Positions 17,645 to 27,769 are shown, counted from the stretch's first letter. The stretch: 64,000 bases of DNA from Egbenema bharatensis (GCF_048077055.1 NZ_CP182236.1:4960001-5024000); one strand, 5' to 3'. Made by a program: numbers and translations. Notes: generated from the sequence alone by a model not told the origin.

Positions 17645-19065
17645 ATGAACCAAACGGATCTGGCATTTGCATCGGCACTAGAGCAGGCGCATCTCATTCG
17701 GAGTCAGCAAATTTCGCCGTTAGAGCTAACCCAGCTTTACCTCGATCGCATTCAGCAGTTAGATGGAGCATTAGGTAGCTTTTTTACAGTTATTGCTGAT
17801 GCCGCGATCGCTGATGCTACTGCCAAAACGGAAACCCTGGCTCATGCTGAACCTGCGGAATTGCCTCCTTTCTTTGGAGTCCCGATCGCCATTAAGGACT
17901 TGAACTCGGTGGCGGGAGTCCCCTGTACCTTCGGCAGCAAGGTGATGCGGGAGAATATTGCAACCTATGATGATGCGGTCACGGCTCGCATTAAGCAGTC
18001 CGGCTTTGTGATTTTGGGTAAAACCGCCACTTCAGAAGTCGGCTCTCTGCCCTACACCGAACCCGAAGGCTTTCCGCCCACTCGCAACCCCTGGAATTTG
18101 GACTATACGGCAGGCGGATCTAGCGGGGGGGCAGCGGCAGCAGTGGCAGCAGGACTGTTACCGATCGCGCAGGGATCCGATGGTGGGGGATCGATTCGAG
18201 GGCGGCCTTTTGCTGTGGACTGGTGGGAATCAAACCTGCACGAGGTCGGGTGTCCTATGCGCCGATCGGGGATGCGATGAATGGAATTGCGGCGAATGGC
18301 TCGTTGGGACGAACGGTTGCCGATGCAGCGGCCCTCTTGGATGTGCTATCGGGTTACGTGACAGGCGATCCCTACTGGTTGCCCGATCCAAATCCATCTT
18401 TTCTAACGATCGCCCAACGGTCAGCAAGTTCGGAGGTTCAACCCCTGCGGGTTGCCTACAGCACGACGATCGCCCCGATTGGTAAAGCGGATGCCGTTTG
18501 TGCCCAGGCGGTTTTGGATACAGTGAAGCTCCTGGAAGGATTGGGGCATCAGATGGAGCAAAATTGCCCTGACTGTAGTGGGCTGGAAGATCCATTTACG
18601 ATCGTCTGGCGCACTGGGATTAGCGCATCGGGTTTACCTTCAGAAGTCCTGGAACCCTTCAATCGCTGGCTGTATGAACATCGAGATTCCAGTGGAGACT
18701 ATCAAAAGGCTGTATGGGCAATGCAGGCAATTTCTCGACGAATCGTTGCTTTTTTTGAGCATTATGATGCTTTGCTGTTGCCTACCTATCTGCATCCCCA
18801 AATTCGGATCGGTGAATGGGCTAATTTGAGTCCAGCCGAAACTCTAGAGAAAATCATTCACTGGATCGCACCCTGCCCGATCGCCAATGCCACTGGACTT
18901 CCGGCGATCGCCATTCCCACCGGATTCAGTCCTGATGGCTTGCCGATCGGGATTCAGATCGTTGGTCGTCCGGCGGATGAAGCCACTCTGATTGCACTGG
19001 CAGCTCAGATAGAGTCAGTGCGATCCTGGGGTGGAGTGCGTCCGGCATGGGCAGCGCCAGGGTAA
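17645..19065 (+). pseudogene. Amidase signature family enzyme, frameshifted
   Basis: Joined, the two frames give about 473 residues of the GatA/AtzF amidase family, which hydrolyses amide bonds with a Ser-cisSer-Lys triad. The first frame (17645-18280) holds the catalytic lysine in GVPIAIKDLN and the signature YTAGGSSGGAAAAVAAGLLPIAQGSDGGGSIR. The second frame (from about 18205) continues FCCGLVGIKPARGRVSYAP to the C-terminal ANATGLPAIAIPTGFSPDGLPIGIQI. Adding one C within GGGCGG at 18200-18205 restores GPAFC in one frame. The specific substrate is unknown; GatA is less likely because gatB and gatC are absent here and the start of the sequence fits stand-alone amidases better. Confidence 0.85.
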
Positions 19066-19077
19066 ATTCAATCAATC

Positions 19078-19923
19078 CTACCCATACGTCGCCCCACTTG
19101 GCATAATCGTCCCCGTCAAATCCGCATTATGCAGATTAGCTTGATTGATATTGGCATTGATCAGGACGGCTTCGCTTAGATCGGCTTCACTGAGGTTAGC
19201 CCAGCCTAAGTTGGCACGGTATAGATTGGTGCGTCTAAGGTTGGCTCCCCGTAATGTAGACCAACTGAAACTAGCCCCCCGACCATTCGCCCGTCCCAGG
19301 TTGGTGTTGATTAGATTCGCGCCGACAAATTTGGCTCGGCTCAGATCCGCTTCTCGCAGATCGGCTTCTTCTAAAATCGCGCCGTGGGCAGTCACACCAA
19401 TTAAATTGGCTCCCTCAAAAATGGCGTTACTGAGGATCGCGTTGGATAGGTTCGCCCCTTCTAGAATGGCTCTCGTTAAATCTGCCCCAATCAATTTGGC
19501 GCGGTGTAGTGCTGCACTGTTCAGATTCGCTTCAACCAGGGTGGCTTGATTCAAGCTGACTTCTCCTAAATTGGCATCCACCAGAATGGCGCGATCGAGG
19601 TTGGCTCCAATGAACCGAGTTCCTCGCAATCCGGCTCGGCTGAGGTCAGCATCACAAAGTTTGGCTTGAGCCAGGTTTGCTGAAATCAGATTTGCTTCAA
19701 TCAGGGTCGATTGAGTCAGGTCAGCCTGAGTTAAGTTAGTTTCTCGAAAGTTGGCGGAACTGAAGTCTGCACCTCGTAAATTTGCCTGGCTCAGGTTAGC
19801 TCGTCGGAAGTCAATCCCTCTTAGATCTTTGCCACTCAGATCGATTCCTACTAACACTGCGTTCTGGAAGTCTCGTACTCCTGCTGCGTACTGATTCAGC
19901 AGTTCTTCAACGTGCATGGTCAT
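19078..19923 (-). CDS. Pentapeptide repeat protein
   Basis: A 281-residue protein made almost entirely of A(D/N)LxX pentapeptide repeats, which stack into a right-handed quadrilateral beta helix. About 45 units run from roughly residue 25 to 270 (for example LSQANLRGADFSSANF, ADLREADLSRAKF). The N-terminus (HVEELLNQYAAGVRDFQNAV) is a helical cap typical of cyanobacterial members. No signal peptide is present, so it is cytoplasmic. Such proteins are abundant in cyanobacteria and mostly without assigned function. Confidence 0.92.
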   Translation of the reverse strand: MTMHVEELLNQYAAGVRDFQNAVLVGIDLSGKDLRGIDFRRANLSQANLRGADFSSANFRETNLTQADLTQSTLIEANLISANLAQAKLCDADLSRAGLRGTRFIGANLDRAILVDANLGEVSLNQATLVEANLNSAALHRAKLIGADLTRAILEGANLSNAILSNAIFEGANLIGVTAHGAILEEADLREADLSRAKFVGANLINTNLGRANGRGASFSWSTLRGANLRRTNLYRANLGWANLSEADLSEAVLINANINQANLHNADLTGTIMPSGATYG

Positions 19924-20374
19924 TAATATAAAATGTCCCCCATGGCGGATTGCTACACCGCAAATTTAGACTTAGATTGCCCTAAATCTACCGTTAGTCT
20001 TCGTTTTTTCATCTTACTTTCTGTGTGAGTGGATAGAAGATTGATGGCAAAGATTTTTGTCGCTACAGGCCTTGCTTATCCAAAATTGCGCTGGTGGTTA
20101 GACCAGTTGTCAGATTTGTGGACGACATTAATTGCTTGAATTTTTGATATCATCGTGAGTCTCGCTGACTGAGTTTGAGTGCAGTCATTGAAGTTATCCA
20201 ACCTTGCCCAAAGGAAGCATTAGAAGATTTAATACTTCATGGAAACTTCATGAAGTCCATTTTTGCCTCTGAAGAATGAACCACGTCGTTGGGGTGGTTT
20301 TCTCACAAAAACCCCTGGACGCTGTACTCCAATCTTGTGTCGGAGTTTGTTCATTAACGCTTGAGGCGATAAGA
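19924..20374. other. Gap upstream of metalloprotease gene
   Basis: About 450 bp between divergent genes with no recognised RNA. A perfect 12-bp palindrome, ACTTCATGAAGT (20245-20256), with an extra half site ACTTCAT at 20234-20240, sits about 120 bp before the protease start and could be an operator. An in-frame ATG at 20276 exists, but I prefer ATG 20375. Confidence 0.4.
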
Positions 20375-21787
20375 ATGGCTTCTTTCTTTAATCAGGTGCA
20401 GCCTTTAAAGGGTGCATTCAGTCAGCTGCGTTCGTCTGCTCGTCATGCCAGCTTTGATGGGTTCACTGATTCCGGTAGTGGGCGATCGTCCAGTCAGTTC
20501 AACCAGGCTCGATCAGCCCTACGGCTGCGGCGATCGGCAACACAAGCGCTTACAGGTCTGTCGGTTCGATCGGTTGCGGCGAGTACGGCTAATTCAACCA
20601 CTCCGATCGGCACTCCCAGGGTTTTCAACTCCCCTACGTTTTCTGTATCCGATCGCGTCGATCGCACTAATCCTACTGATTTCTACCGCTTCACAGCGAA
20701 CCAATCCGGGGTATTTACAGCCAATCTCACAGGATTAACAGGAGATGCCGATGTCAAGTTAATTCAAGATCGCAACAACAATGGGCAAATCGATCAGGGG
20801 GAAGTGCTGGCCTGGCAATGGGAACGGGGAACCCGCAATGAGTCGATTCGCCGCTTCCTCAGTCCTGGCACCTATTTCGTCAAAGTCGTGAGCTATAACA
20901 ATCAAGCCGCCAACTACTCCCTGGCCAGCAATTTTGCAGCGGCAACCCAGGATAATCGTCGATTTTCAATTCAACTCAACTTTGGGCAGGGCTTACAAAA
21001 TCTGAACGCTGCTGCTCGTAATGCCATCACTGAATCTGCCCGCTTCTGGGAACAGGTAATTACCCATAGCTCCTTCGATCGCCCTCAAACGCTGACCGTC
21101 AACGTTCAGGGTACATTTCGCAATGACAGTGTTCTGGCCTTCGCCGGGCCAACTCAGGTTTCTGCCACCTCAGCGAATCGCCGTTTACCCACTTCTGGCT
21201 CTGCAACGATCAACACTCGCTACAGCACTCAATACAACAATACTCCCAGTTTTCTGCGCGATACGATGGTGCATGAGTTGGGTCATGTGCTGGGAATTGG
21301 GACGCTCTGGGAAAGTGTGGGGCAGAACTTGATCGATCGCGGCAGTATCACCTATCGAGCCAATTCCAATGCTGGCTGGGCCTATGGTGAATTGCTGGGC
21401 ACCTTCAACCAAACGGCTATTCCCGTGGAACCCAATGTGTTTGGCCACTGGGATGAAGGACGGTTTAGAGCCGAATTGATGACCCCGATCGCCGAAGCCC
21501 CTGGAAACCCCACTCCCCTAAGCCAACTGACGATCGCCTCGCTGCGAGATTTGGGTTGGAATGTCAACTACGGCGCAGCTACCCCCTATGCCCTGACCCA
21601 ACCCTCCACCTCAACCCGCACTATCAGCCGAATTGGATCCTCCCCGACCCCGATCGCCGCAGCAACTTCACCCTCTGCCACCTCGATCGATTCTTCGCTC
21701 CCCGTTCGATGTGGTTGTTCCATGCATCTGGCCGCATCGGGCTTGAACACCCTCAATTCAACCCATCTATCTGAGTTAATTGGATGA
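20375..21787 (+). CDS. Secreted leishmanolysin-like metalloprotease with pre-peptidase domain
   Basis: A 470-residue zinc protease. Residues about 75-190 form a bacterial pre-peptidase C-terminal (PPC) beta domain (DRTNPTDFYRFTANQSG, GDADVKLIQDRNNNGQID, PGTYFVKVVSYNN). The catalytic helix is HELGHVLGIGTLW (His300, Glu301, His304), followed by FGHWDEGRFRAELMTP, which supplies the third ligand and the Met-turn, as in leishmanolysin/M10-related clans. No classical signal peptide is visible, so export may follow the route of other cyanobacterial PPC proteins. ATG 20375 is chosen; an upstream in-frame ATG at 20276 adds 33 residues. Confidence 0.8.
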   Translation: MASFFNQVQPLKGAFSQLRSSARHASFDGFTDSGSGRSSSQFNQARSALRLRRSATQALTGLSVRSVAASTANSTTPIGTPRVFNSPTFSVSDRVDRTNPTDFYRFTANQSGVFTANLTGLTGDADVKLIQDRNNNGQIDQGEVLAWQWERGTRNESIRRFLSPGTYFVKVVSYNNQAANYSLASNFAAATQDNRRFSIQLNFGQGLQNLNAAARNAITESARFWEQVITHSSFDRPQTLTVNVQGTFRNDSVLAFAGPTQVSATSANRRLPTSGSATINTRYSTQYNNTPSFLRDTMVHELGHVLGIGTLWESVGQNLIDRGSITYRANSNAGWAYGELLGTFNQTAIPVEPNVFGHWDEGRFRAELMTPIAEAPGNPTPLSQLTIASLRDLGWNVNYGAATPYALTQPSTSTRTISRIGSSPTPIAAATSPSATSIDSSLPVRCGCSMHLAASGLNTLNSTHLSELIG

Positions 21788-21812
21788 GAAGGCTGAAGGT
21801 TTAACCGATGGG

Positions 21813-21836
21813 TAGGGGCGATTTGCGAATCGCCCT
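21813..21836. repeat. Palindromic repeat, family C
   Basis: TAGGGGCGATTTGCG followed by AATCGCCCT is a member of the family C palindromes seen also at 25770 and three times at 27667-27769. It lies between convergent genes and could act as a bidirectional terminator stem. Confidence 0.75.
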
Positions 21837-21846
21837 GAGGGCAAAT

Positions 21847-22800
21847 TCATCCCAAACAGTCCCGCAGGGTTTGCTCCACCGATCGCGGATTCCAGCCAAG
21901 TTCCTGCCTGGCTTTGGCAGCATCCACCCGGACACAGCGATCATAGAGATAGTGAACCCGTTCACGGCTGATCGGCGGATTCCAGGAGATGGCCCGTCCG
22001 ATTAAATCCAGCACCGTTCCCGCTACCCGAACGATCGGTTCAGGAATTTCCCTGGGAACTGGAACGCCCGTTTCCTGGCTGAGGAAGGCAAACATCTCGC
22101 GGGTACTCAGTTCGCCTGTAGAAATGATGTAGTGGGAACCTGGAGCGGCCTTGTCCGCAGCCAGCAGCATGGCCGCCACCAGATCATCCACATGGACAAT
22201 CCCCGTGATCCGATCGCCTCCTGCCCAGACTTTCAGCTTGCCGTTGCGGTAGTTGGTCAAAACCGGGCCAAAGTGCGGATCATCGGCTCCAAAAATTCCA
22301 GAGGGCATCACACTCACCACGGGAAACCCGTCTGCCGCTGCCTGATCCACAAGCTGCTGGGCTTTGTATTTGGTGGAATCGTAGGGAGAGGAAAAGTCTT
22401 GCTGCTCTCGTTGAAAGGTTTCGTTGATCACGCGCCCCTGGGTATCCCCATAAATGCCGATCGTACTGCAATACACCATCTTGGCGACTCCAGCATCCCT
22501 GGCGGCTGATAAAACGGCCCGCGTTCCTTCGACGTTGACCCGCTCCATTTTGGCCGCATCTACCAGTCCTAATTCCACATAAGCTGCCGTATGGAAGACC
22601 ACGTCTACTCCCTCCATTGCTGTTTTAAGAGCCTGGCGATCGGTGATCTCACCGGAGATTCGCTGAAGATTAGTACACTCTAAGCGGGATAGATCGCTGG
22701 TTTGACGCACCAGCCCCACGACCGTATCACCACGCTGCTCTAATGCTCTAACCAGATGGGAGCCAGTAAACCCGTTTGCACCAGTAACGAATGCCTTCAT
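21847..22800 (-). CDS. NAD-dependent epimerase/dehydratase
   Basis: A 317-residue extended short-chain dehydrogenase. The nucleotide-binding motif is VTGANGFTGSHLVRAL, with DVVFHTAAYVELGLVD and the catalytic Tyr-x-x-x-Lys in SPYDSTKYKAQQL preceded by YCSTIGIYG. It most resembles the dihydroflavonol-reductase / hopanoid-associated sugar epimerase group. The substrate cannot be told from the sequence. It is a lone gene in convergent orientation to the metalloprotease. Confidence 0.85.
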   Translation of the reverse strand: MKAFVTGANGFTGSHLVRALEQRGDTVVGLVRQTSDLSRLECTNLQRISGEITDRQALKTAMEGVDVVFHTAAYVELGLVDAAKMERVNVEGTRAVLSAARDAGVAKMVYCSTIGIYGDTQGRVINETFQREQQDFSSPYDSTKYKAQQLVDQAAADGFPVVSVMPSGIFGADDPHFGPVLTNYRNGKLKVWAGGDRITGIVHVDDLVAAMLLAADKAAPGSHYIISTGELSTREMFAFLSQETGVPVPREIPEPIVRVAGTVLDLIGRAISWNPPISRERVHYLYDRCVRVDAAKARQELGWNPRSVEQTLRDCLG

Positions 22801-23178
22801 GTTTTTCTTATCTACACTGCCGAACGTCTACGGGAAATCCCGATCGAGTTTTTGCAACTAAAATCTCTGCTGGGAATTTGGATCAGTTTTCAGTGCAACA
22901 TTATGACCTTTGAAGCGTGACCTCTTCCAGCGGCAAGGACATATTGCTCCAGAAACCCCTTTGCAGCCCTGAATTCAATCCCTTTCCCAAGATAGACGTA
23001 TACGCGACGAGAACTGAATAAAATCTTAATATTGTTTTAAGTGTTGTTAACTCACTTAATCTTTTTCCGAAATCCTGGTCGGCGTTTTGGATCTAAAACT
23101 CGATCGAAGTCTCGGATAGTTTTTATCAAGCGGAGATCAGCACACGGGTCAATCGTGCCCAATGGAGCAACTGCACTA

Positions 23179-23454
23179 ATGAATCAAGTCTTTACAGCGC
23201 GTCCTCAAGAACATCCTGAAAAGATTCTTTGCTACTACGTCAACGCAACTTCAGGAATTCAAGTCGTCAAAATTCAAAATCCCAATCACTTTTACTTTGA
23301 GCGGGTTGTCTTCCCCGGACAGCGACTTTTCTTTGAAGCACTGCCAACGGATCAGCTCGAAATCTATGCAGGGGGAGCAGCCAGCACAATTCTCGCAGAT
23401 ACCTTGCTTTGCCAGAATTTGCAGGTCGAACCAGAAATCCCTGTTCTCACCTAA
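23179..23454 (+). CDS. DUF1830 family protein
   Basis: A 91-residue cyanobacterial protein with the DUF1830 pattern: EKILCYYVNATSGIQVVKI, then NHFYFERVVFPGQRLFFEA and LEIYAGG. The function is unknown. ATG 23179 is chosen because it precedes the conserved block and GGAG lies upstream; the frame is open further upstream. A second Cys pair is absent. It is a lone gene. Confidence 0.8.
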   Translation: MNQVFTARPQEHPEKILCYYVNATSGIQVVKIQNPNHFYFERVVFPGQRLFFEALPTDQLEIYAGGAASTILADTLLCQNLQVEPEIPVLT

Positions 23455-23534
23455 ATTGCAGGGAACGCGCCCCTGGTTTCCTTGCCCATAGGTGTTTGAA
23501 CAGGATGAAATGTCCTGAATAATAAATGTCCTAC

Positions 23535-23623
23535 ATTCGCCCTCTAACTCCCCAATTTTGGGGGGCTTCCGACCCAATTGAGCGGTTAAAGTCCTTCAAC
23601 GTTAAAGGATTTAGGGGGCGATT
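23535..23623. repeat. MITE-like palindromic element
   Basis: Ends related as imperfect inverted repeats, TTCGCCCTCTAACTCC (left) and GGATTTAGGGGGCGAT (right), enclose about 88 bp with an inner CCCCAATTTTGGGG palindrome. Elements with CGCCCCCTAAATCC ends are common in filamentous cyanobacteria. It carries no gene. The rest of the 23455-23996 gap holds nothing I recognise. Confidence 0.6.
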
Positions 23624-23996
23624 TGGCTAGCAACTGGCACGTTTGGTCATGCTATTTCGTAAAAGTCGTTAGAAATGCTTCGTATAGATTTGCATAGAAA
23701 TGCTTTACGGTTGATAAAACTCAACCAACTTTGATCCATCTCCCGTGCTGTGGTTCAATTGTGGGGTGGTATACTTCCCAAATATCTAAATTTCACCTTT
23801 CAGATAGTTTGTTACTCACTTTGCTTGCAGTGACAGAGTGCAAAGCAGTCTATGCTGAATCAGCGTTCGATCAGCACAGGCAGAGGGCGATCGGTATCTT
23901 TAATTACTAAAGGAGGGGTGAAGCAATCCCTCACGTCGTCATGTTTCCGCACCCCTGATTGCGTGATTTTTGAACTGCTAGAAGGTACGGATAAAG

Positions 23997-25655
23997 ATGT
24001 TACAAACATTCCTCAAAACTTGGACAAGCAAAATTGTCCAGCGATCGGTGTCCAGCGCAATGTTGTTTGCCCTGCTGTTGACTGCCTGTGATGGCAACCA
24101 AACCGCAACGACTACCGAACCGGATGATACCGACACGACTGCTCAGACCGATACCACGCCCCCTCAGGATGGTGGAACCCTGATCTGGGCAAGGTATGGA
24201 GATGCGGATTCCCTTGATCCCCACCGCACGACAACTACCCTGTCCTGGCAAATTTTTGATCAAATCTACGACACATTATTAGCATTTGATGACAATGGCG
24301 AAATTGTGCCGAATCTGGCGCAGGAATGGGAGGTGAGTGAGGACGGTACGGCGGTTACATTTACCCTGAATGAGGGCATTACCTGTCACGATGGCACACC
24401 TTTTGACGCAAACGACGTAAAGTACACGGCCGATCGCGCTCTGGATGATGCCAATCCCAGTGTTACCAGTGGGGCATGGGGGCCGATCGAATCGGTCGAT
24501 GTCGTTGATCCGCAAACCGTCACCTTCCAGTTCTCCAGTCCCTTTGGGGCATTTCTGTCCTTCATGGCGGATCCGTTTGCCAGCATGATTTGCGATAGTA
24601 ACGAGGAATTTGGTAATCAGTTTGGGGTATCGCAGGCGATCGGAACCGGTCCCTGGCAGTTTGTGAGTTGGACGAGGGGAGATGAAATTGTCCTGGAACG
24701 GAATGAAGACTATACCCGCTTTGGTCGTCCAGTGGAGAATGAGGGTGCCCCTTACCTGGAACGATTGATTGTCCGCCAAATTCCAGAGGCGCAAACTCGT
24801 CTGGCAGGTTTGCAGACCGGCGAGGTGCAACTGATTGTGAATCCGCCATTGGATGATCTGGATGTGGTGCGGGATGATCCCAACATGGAGTTGCACGTTG
24901 CTGAAAACACGGGACAGAACTTCTTTTTTGAATTCACAATTTCCCGTCCTCCCTTCGATGATATCCGGGCCCGGCAAGCAGTTGCGTATGCGGTTGACGT
25001 AGATGCGGCCATTCAAACTGCCTTTGGGGATGATCTGGTACAGCGAGAACAGTGTCCCATCAGTCGGGGGGTGTTTGCGAACGATCAGGAGTTCTGCGCT
25101 CAACATGGTTATGAACATGATCCCGATCGCGCCAGAGAACTGCTGGAAGAAATAGGTTACAGCGAAAATCAACCCATGGAAGTGATTCTGATGACTTCCA
25201 CAGGTGACAACCGGGAAAGAATGGTGCAGATCTTCCAGAGTCAGCTTGCCCAGGTGGGAATTGATGCTCGGCTGGAAACAATGGACATCGGTACATTGAA
25301 TGCGCGGGTGAAGCAGGAGAACGAACGCGCGACTGGAACCAGCACCTTCGACATGATGGACTGGGCCTGGTTTGATCCCGACATTTTACATCAACTCTGG
25401 CATTCTCCCGGTGCTTACAGTGGATACCAGAGCGATGAACTAGATGCACTGTTGCAGGAAACTCGAACGACGATCGATCCTGAAGAACGACGAGCGGCGG
25501 TTGAGGATGTGATGGAGTATCTACTGACGAATGCAGTTCACATTCCCCTTTACACCCCCGGTTCTCTCTGGGTTTATGCCACACGGCAGGAGGTACAGGG
25601 CTTCAGGATTGGGCCGTTTAATCGTCCGGTCTTTAATGATGTGAGATTGCAGTAG
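23997..25655 (+). CDS. dppA: Peptide ABC transporter substrate-binding lipoprotein (SBP_bac_5)
   Basis: A 552-residue periplasmic binding protein of the DppA/OppA cluster. It has a lipoprotein signal (LFALLLTACDGNQ, lipobox LTAC) and an acidic Thr/Asp linker, then the family core: GGTLIWARYGDADSLDPHRTT, LAQEWEVSEDGTAVTFTLNEGITCHDGTPFDANDVKYT and, near the end, HIPLYTPGSLWVYATRQEVQG. It heads a five-gene operon dppA-B-C-D-F, which indicates uptake of di- or oligopeptides or similar solutes; the substrate cannot be fixed from sequence. The symbol is assigned by family and gene order. Confidence 0.9.
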   Translation: MLQTFLKTWTSKIVQRSVSSAMLFALLLTACDGNQTATTTEPDDTDTTAQTDTTPPQDGGTLIWARYGDADSLDPHRTTTTLSWQIFDQIYDTLLAFDDNGEIVPNLAQEWEVSEDGTAVTFTLNEGITCHDGTPFDANDVKYTADRALDDANPSVTSGAWGPIESVDVVDPQTVTFQFSSPFGAFLSFMADPFASMICDSNEEFGNQFGVSQAIGTGPWQFVSWTRGDEIVLERNEDYTRFGRPVENEGAPYLERLIVRQIPEAQTRLAGLQTGEVQLIVNPPLDDLDVVRDDPNMELHVAENTGQNFFFEFTISRPPFDDIRARQAVAYAVDVDAAIQTAFGDDLVQREQCPISRGVFANDQEFCAQHGYEHDPDRARELLEEIGYSENQPMEVILMTSTGDNRERMVQIFQSQLAQVGIDARLETMDIGTLNARVKQENERATGTSTFDMMDWAWFDPDILHQLWHSPGAYSGYQSDELDALLQETRTTIDPEERRAAVEDVMEYLLTNAVHIPLYTPGSLWVYATRQEVQGFRIGPFNRPVFNDVRLQ

Positions 25656-25664
25656 GAAAAATTT

Positions 25665-25822
25665 AGGGGCGAATTGCGTTCGCCCTTAAAAGGATCAGGT
25701 CAGTGTCCAGGTGGTAGGACTGGGCGGGCAAGATGCCCACCCCACAAGAGACCTTATCCCCACTCCCTGTACGGGCGATTCGCGAATCGCCCCTACCCAA
25801 TCCCCACTCCCCTCCTCCTCCC
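25665..25822. repeat. Three short palindromic repeats between dppA and dppB
   Basis: A GGGGCGAATTGCGTTCGCCC palindrome (25665-25684), a short family A core around GGGCGGGCAAGATGCCC (25726-25750) and a family C palindrome (25770-25796, TACGGGCGATTCGCG then AATCGCCCCTAC). Each can form a stem in the operon transcript, as can the copies between dppC and dppD. Confidence 0.8.
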
Positions 25823-26746
25823 ATGACTCGCTATCTCATCAAACGCATCCTTGCTGGACTGTTTACCATCTGGATTACAACGATCGCTGTGACGTTGCTG
25901 ATCCATCTGGTTCCGGGTGATCCGGTGCAGATTATGTATGCCCAGTCGCAATCAACCACCCCTGAGCAACTTGAGCAAATTCGGCGTAACCTGGGACTCG
26001 ATCGCCCGATTTATGAGCAGTATTTTCTGTATATGAGTCGGATTTTGCGAGGGGATTTTGGCACAACGATTCGGGGCAGTCAGCCTGTGTTTGATCTGCT
26101 GATGGTGCGGTTGCCGAATACGTTGCTGTTGGCACTCAGCAGTTTGTTAATCACAATGGTGGTGGGCGTAACGGCTGGATTTTTTGCAGCCTATAAGCGG
26201 GGAACCTGGTTAGATACCCTCCTGATGACCGGATCGATTATTGGTATTTCGATTCCTAGCTTCTGGTTAGGCTTGATGTTAATCTATGTGTTCTCAATTC
26301 GACTGGGTTGGTTCCCCGTATCGGGTACCAATTTGCCTAATTTAGTTCTGCCTGCCATTACCCTGGGACTGGCCAATGCTGCATCTGTTGCCCGTTTAAC
26401 GCGATCGTCTATGATTGATGTGTTGTCGCAGGACTACATGCGCACGGCGCGGGCTAAGGGACTCCAGGAAACGATCGTGTTGTCTCGTCATGCGTTTCGC
26501 AATGGCATGATTAATGTCGTGAATATGCTGGGGTTACAGTTCACCTACATGATGGGTGGAGCGATCGTCGTGGAGAATGTCTTTGCCTGGAATGGCATCG
26601 GGCGGTTGGCGATTCAGTCAATTTTTCAGCGAGACTATCCAACGATACAGGGATTTATTCTAATTTTTGCTACGGTTGTGGTTCTGGTTTCGATTTTTCT
26701 GGATTTAATCTACGTCTGGATTGACCCTCGAATTACCTATCGTTAA
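25823..26746 (+). CDS. dppB: Peptide ABC transporter permease DppB
   Basis: A 307-residue permease with about six membrane helices. The start MTRYLIKRILAGLFTIWITT and the first periplasmic motif LVPGDPVQIMYAQ are typical of DppB/OppB. The EAA loop that contacts the ATPases is in the segment DYMRTARAKGLQETIVLSRHAFRNG. ATG 25823 is chosen over the upstream open frame, which is repeat sequence. dppC follows 12 bp after the stop. Confidence 0.93.
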   Translation: MTRYLIKRILAGLFTIWITTIAVTLLIHLVPGDPVQIMYAQSQSTTPEQLEQIRRNLGLDRPIYEQYFLYMSRILRGDFGTTIRGSQPVFDLLMVRLPNTLLLALSSLLITMVVGVTAGFFAAYKRGTWLDTLLMTGSIIGISIPSFWLGLMLIYVFSIRLGWFPVSGTNLPNLVLPAITLGLANAASVARLTRSSMIDVLSQDYMRTARAKGLQETIVLSRHAFRNGMINVVNMLGLQFTYMMGGAIVVENVFAWNGIGRLAIQSIFQRDYPTIQGFILIFATVVVLVSIFLDLIYVWIDPRITYR

Positions 26747-26758
26747 ACAGTCGTCCCC

Positions 26759-27652
26759 ATGACTCAACAAGTTTCTACACCAATTCCTCCCGTTGCGCCG
26801 CTGCCGACTAAGAGTCAGGAGTTGCAGCAATTTCTGCGGGTGTTGCTCCGCAGTCCAGGTGCGAAGATTGGAGCCTTGATTTTGGTGGTACTGATTCTGG
26901 TGGCCCTCTTTGCTCCGGCGATCGCTCCCTATGGCCCCAGTGAAATGGGAGTTGGCGGTAATTTACAATCGCCCAGTGCCGAGCATTGGTTTGGTACGGA
27001 TGAATTTGGGCGCGATCTGTTTAGCCGGATTGTCCACGGCAGTCGGCTGACTTTAATGATTGGCTTCATTGCAGTGGGCATTTCCATGACGGCTGGGACT
27101 TTGATCGGGCTGGTGGCGGGTTATGCCGGGGGGTGGCTGGAAACGATTTTGATGCGGGCGATAGATGTGCTGTTTTCCTTTACGGAAATTCTGATCGCGC
27201 TGGCCACCGTCGCTGTGTTGGGCCCCAGCCTGACCAACGCCATGATTGCTGTCGGTATTAGTTCCATTCCGTTTTATGCCCGTGTCACCTATGGAGCGGT
27301 TTTAGTTGAAAAAAATAAAGAATACTTCAAAGCTGCTCAAGCCGTTGGAGCCAGACACCATCGCCTGCTGTTTCGCCATATTCTGCCCAATATCCTTTCC
27401 CCTATCATCGTCGTGGCCACGGTTGGTGTCTCGATCGCCATCCTCTCCGCTTCTGCCCTTTCCTTCCTGGGACTGGGGCCCCAACCTCCCTCTCCCGAAT
27501 GGGGAGCCATCCTCGCTGCCGGACGTGACTTCTTCCGTCGTGCCCCCTGGATTACCACGTTCCCCGGTGTAGCCATTGCCCTGGCCGTTCTCGGTTTCAA
27601 CCTCTTAGGTGATGGACTGCGTGAGGCTCTAGATCCCCAACAGCGATCGTGA
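26759..27652 (+). CDS. dppC: Peptide ABC transporter permease DppC
   Basis: A 297-residue permease of the DppC/OppC type. It has an N-terminal cytoplasmic tail, a first helix (ALILVVLILVALFAPAIAPYG), the conserved HWFGTDEFGRDLFSRI segment and the EAA loop EYFKAAQAVGARHHRLLFRHILPN. The end GFNLLGDGLREALDPQQRS is the usual family C-terminus. It starts 12 bp after dppB. A 103-bp array of three palindromes separates it from dppD. Confidence 0.94.
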   Translation: MTQQVSTPIPPVAPLPTKSQELQQFLRVLLRSPGAKIGALILVVLILVALFAPAIAPYGPSEMGVGGNLQSPSAEHWFGTDEFGRDLFSRIVHGSRLTLMIGFIAVGISMTAGTLIGLVAGYAGGWLETILMRAIDVLFSFTEILIALATVAVLGPSLTNAMIAVGISSIPFYARVTYGAVLVEKNKEYFKAAQAVGARHHRLLFRHILPNILSPIIVVATVGVSIAILSASALSFLGLGPQPPSPEWGAILAAGRDFFRRAPWITTFPGVAIALAVLGFNLLGDGLREALDPQQRS

Positions 27653-27666
27653 TTAAAATCTCCTCA

Positions 27667-27769
27667 TACGGGCGATTCATGAATTGCCCCTAACCCATTC
27701 CCTGTACGGGCAGATCACCATTTGCCCCTAACCCATTCCCTGTACGGGCGATTCACGAATCGCCCCTAC
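27667..27769. repeat. Three tandem family C palindromes in the dpp operon
   Basis: Three 26-27 bp palindromes of the form TACGGGCGATTC ... AATCGCCCCTA start at 27667, 27705 and 27743, an exact 38-bp period with the shared spacer ACCCATTCCCTG. The second copy is degenerate (GATCACCATTTG in the middle). They lie within the transcript between dppC and dppD. Confidence 0.9.

Noticed and set aside
23852..24091. 79-codon ORF before dppA
   Set aside because: It overlaps the dppA signal sequence in another frame and has no family.
24279..25172. 297-codon minus-strand ORF opposite dppA
   Set aside because: It is a shadow of a well-supported lipoprotein gene and shows no coding logic.
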